A stretch of 6,057 nt of DNA from an uncultured Bacteroidota bacterium (GTDB taxonomy: Bacteria; Bacteroidota; Bacteroidia; Bacteroidales; SZUA-534), in contig CALBPW010000490.1 in assembly GCA_937899145.1 (NCBI GenBank), positions 1 to 6,057 of the forward strand, read 5' to 3'. Of this stretch, positions 5,275 through 6,057 are shown piece by piece (within the stretch, counting starts at the first letter, position 1; the number at the start of each line of letters is the position of its first letter). Under the pieces are notes generated by a model that saw nothing but the letters and a program-made list of their open reading frames with translations, was not told the DNA's origin and ran no database searches. The translations under genes were made by a program, and so were the position numbers.

Positions 5275-6057
5275 TTAAATTTCTATTTCCCCATCAAACA
5301 CTTTTGTTGCAGTGCCTGTCATTATAACCTGATGGTTTTCAGTGTTATAACTTATTTGCAACGTTCCGCCGTCCATTTGTATGTAGCAGCAATCGGCGTT
5401 GGTAAGGCCGGCCATAGCGGCTGACACGGCTGTGGCACAAGCACCCGTGCCGCAGGCTTGCGTTATTCCGCTTCCGCGCTCCCATACACGCATGCGTATG
5501 TGGTTGCGGTCAATGATTTGCGCAAATTCAATGTTGGCGCGATTTGGAAACATTGGGTTAAATTCAAGTTCCGAACCAATCGAAGTTACGTCAACTTGCT
5601 CAGCATCAGGTACAAAAAGCACAAGGTGGGGATTTCCCATGTCGATAGCGGTTGCCGTAAATTTTCGTCCGCACGATTCAATTTTTTCGCCTTTTAAAGT
5701 CCGTTCTGAACCACCTAAACCAATAATATTCAGCAGTTTACTCTTGCCCATATCTACTGATACGGTTTCGATATTTCCATCGGAATCTAAATTTATCTGA
5801 ATTGTTTTGATACCTGATAAAGTTTCAAGTGTGATTTTAGTTTTGTTGGTTAAATGGTTCTCGTACAGATATTTGCCGATGCAGCGCGATGCGTTTCCGC
5901 ACATTAGCGCCTCCGAACCGTCAGCATTGAAGATGCGCATACTGAAATCGGCAACATCTGACCTGCCGATTAGTACAAGTCCGTCGGAGCCAATACCAGT
6001 GTGGCGGTCGCTCCACAGAACCGACAGTCGCTCAGGGTTTTGCAACTCATAGCGGGT
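5275..6057 (-). CDS. dapF: Diaminopimelate epimerase, N-terminus cut by window edge
   Basis: DapF interconverts LL- and meso-diaminopimelate, giving the precursor of lysine and of the peptidoglycan cross-link. The frame is open to the right edge and shows 260 residues; only about 20 N-terminal residues, including the usual start near K-M-H-G-x-G-N-D, appear to be missing. A TTG at 6043-6045 is in frame, but homologous sequence continues upstream of it, so it is not the start. Visible landmarks are SDRHTGIGSDG, FNADGSEALMCGNASRC with the first catalytic Cys (codon near 5899-5901), MGNPHLVLF, ERGSG, and QACGTGACA with the second catalytic Cys (codon 5452-5454). The two Cys residues form the acid/base pair, and both are present. 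CGNASRC in place of the CGNGARC of E. coli is, as I recall, common in Bacteroidetes. It is the upstream gene of the dapF-purF pair; its own upstream partner lies outside the window. Confidence 0.97.
   Translation of the reverse strand, partial: TRYELQNPERLSVLWSDRHTGIGSDGLVLIGRSDVADFSMRIFNADGSEALMCGNASRCIGKYLYENHLTNKTKITLETLSGIKTIQINLDSDGNIETVSVDMGKSKLLNIIGLGGSERTLKGEKIESCGRKFTATAIDMGNPHLVLFVPDAEQVDVTSIGSELEFNPMFPNRANIEFAQIIDRNHIRMRVWERGSGITQACGTGACATAVSAAMAGLTNADCCYIQMDGGTLQISYNTENHQVIMTGTATKVFDGEIEI

Noticed and set aside
4422..5327. 301-codon plus-strand open frame over purF and the dapF end
   Set aside because: It overlaps well-conserved genes on the opposite strand, and its translation resembles no family I know; long antisense frames are common in such genes.
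6043..6045. TTG as the start of dapF
   Set aside because: The frame stays open upstream to the window edge and the conserved N-terminus of the family (about 20 more residues) must lie beyond it.

Overview
The window joins two kinds of DNA that look as if they come from different organisms. Positions 1 to about 1790 are extremely A+T-rich (roughly four bases in five by eye) and hold one long, low-complexity Asn/Lys/Glu/Ile-rich reading frame of eukaryotic character, such as a gut protist or anaerobic fungus might carry. From about 1800 to 6057 the composition becomes mixed. The genes there are bacterial housekeeping genes whose sequences and leaders (no Shine-Dalgarno, A-rich upstream) fit an anaerobic Bacteroidales-type bacterium. 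The organism assignments are inference from composition and remembered family sequences; no search was run.

Layout: 32-2023 (+) is an open frame that starts as the eukaryote-like protein and, with no stop or frame change, ends in the last ~70-75 residues of a bacterial YbaK/EbsC-type Cys-tRNA(Pro) deacylase. The switch falls in or next to an A-rich tract around 1778-1813. The simplest reading is a chimeric join (metagenome assembly, or ligation/PCR) between protist and bacterial DNA; a real transfer or fusion is less likely. After a 39-bp convergent gap come three minus-strand genes, read from right to left: dapF (partial, runs off the right edge), purF 25 bp downstream of it, and pyrG after a 226-bp spacer.

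The three complete or near-complete bacterial genes are ordinary and look functional: their catalytic residues are present. dapF makes meso-diaminopimelate for lysine and peptidoglycan. purF commits PRPP and glutamine to purine synthesis. pyrG makes CTP from UTP and glutamine. purF and pyrG both use glutamine as amide donor, so the cluster has a nitrogen/nucleotide theme. dapF and purF are probably co-transcribed. The purF-pyrG spacer is unusually structured: five 7-bp tandem units end next to the pyrG start, followed by a 6-bp palindrome and a 64-bp imperfect inverted repeat built from ~10-bp units.

I see no new biological system. The most noteworthy items are the protist/bacterium junction, the 63-bp minisatellite inside the eukaryote-like gene, and the repeats in the pyrG leader.
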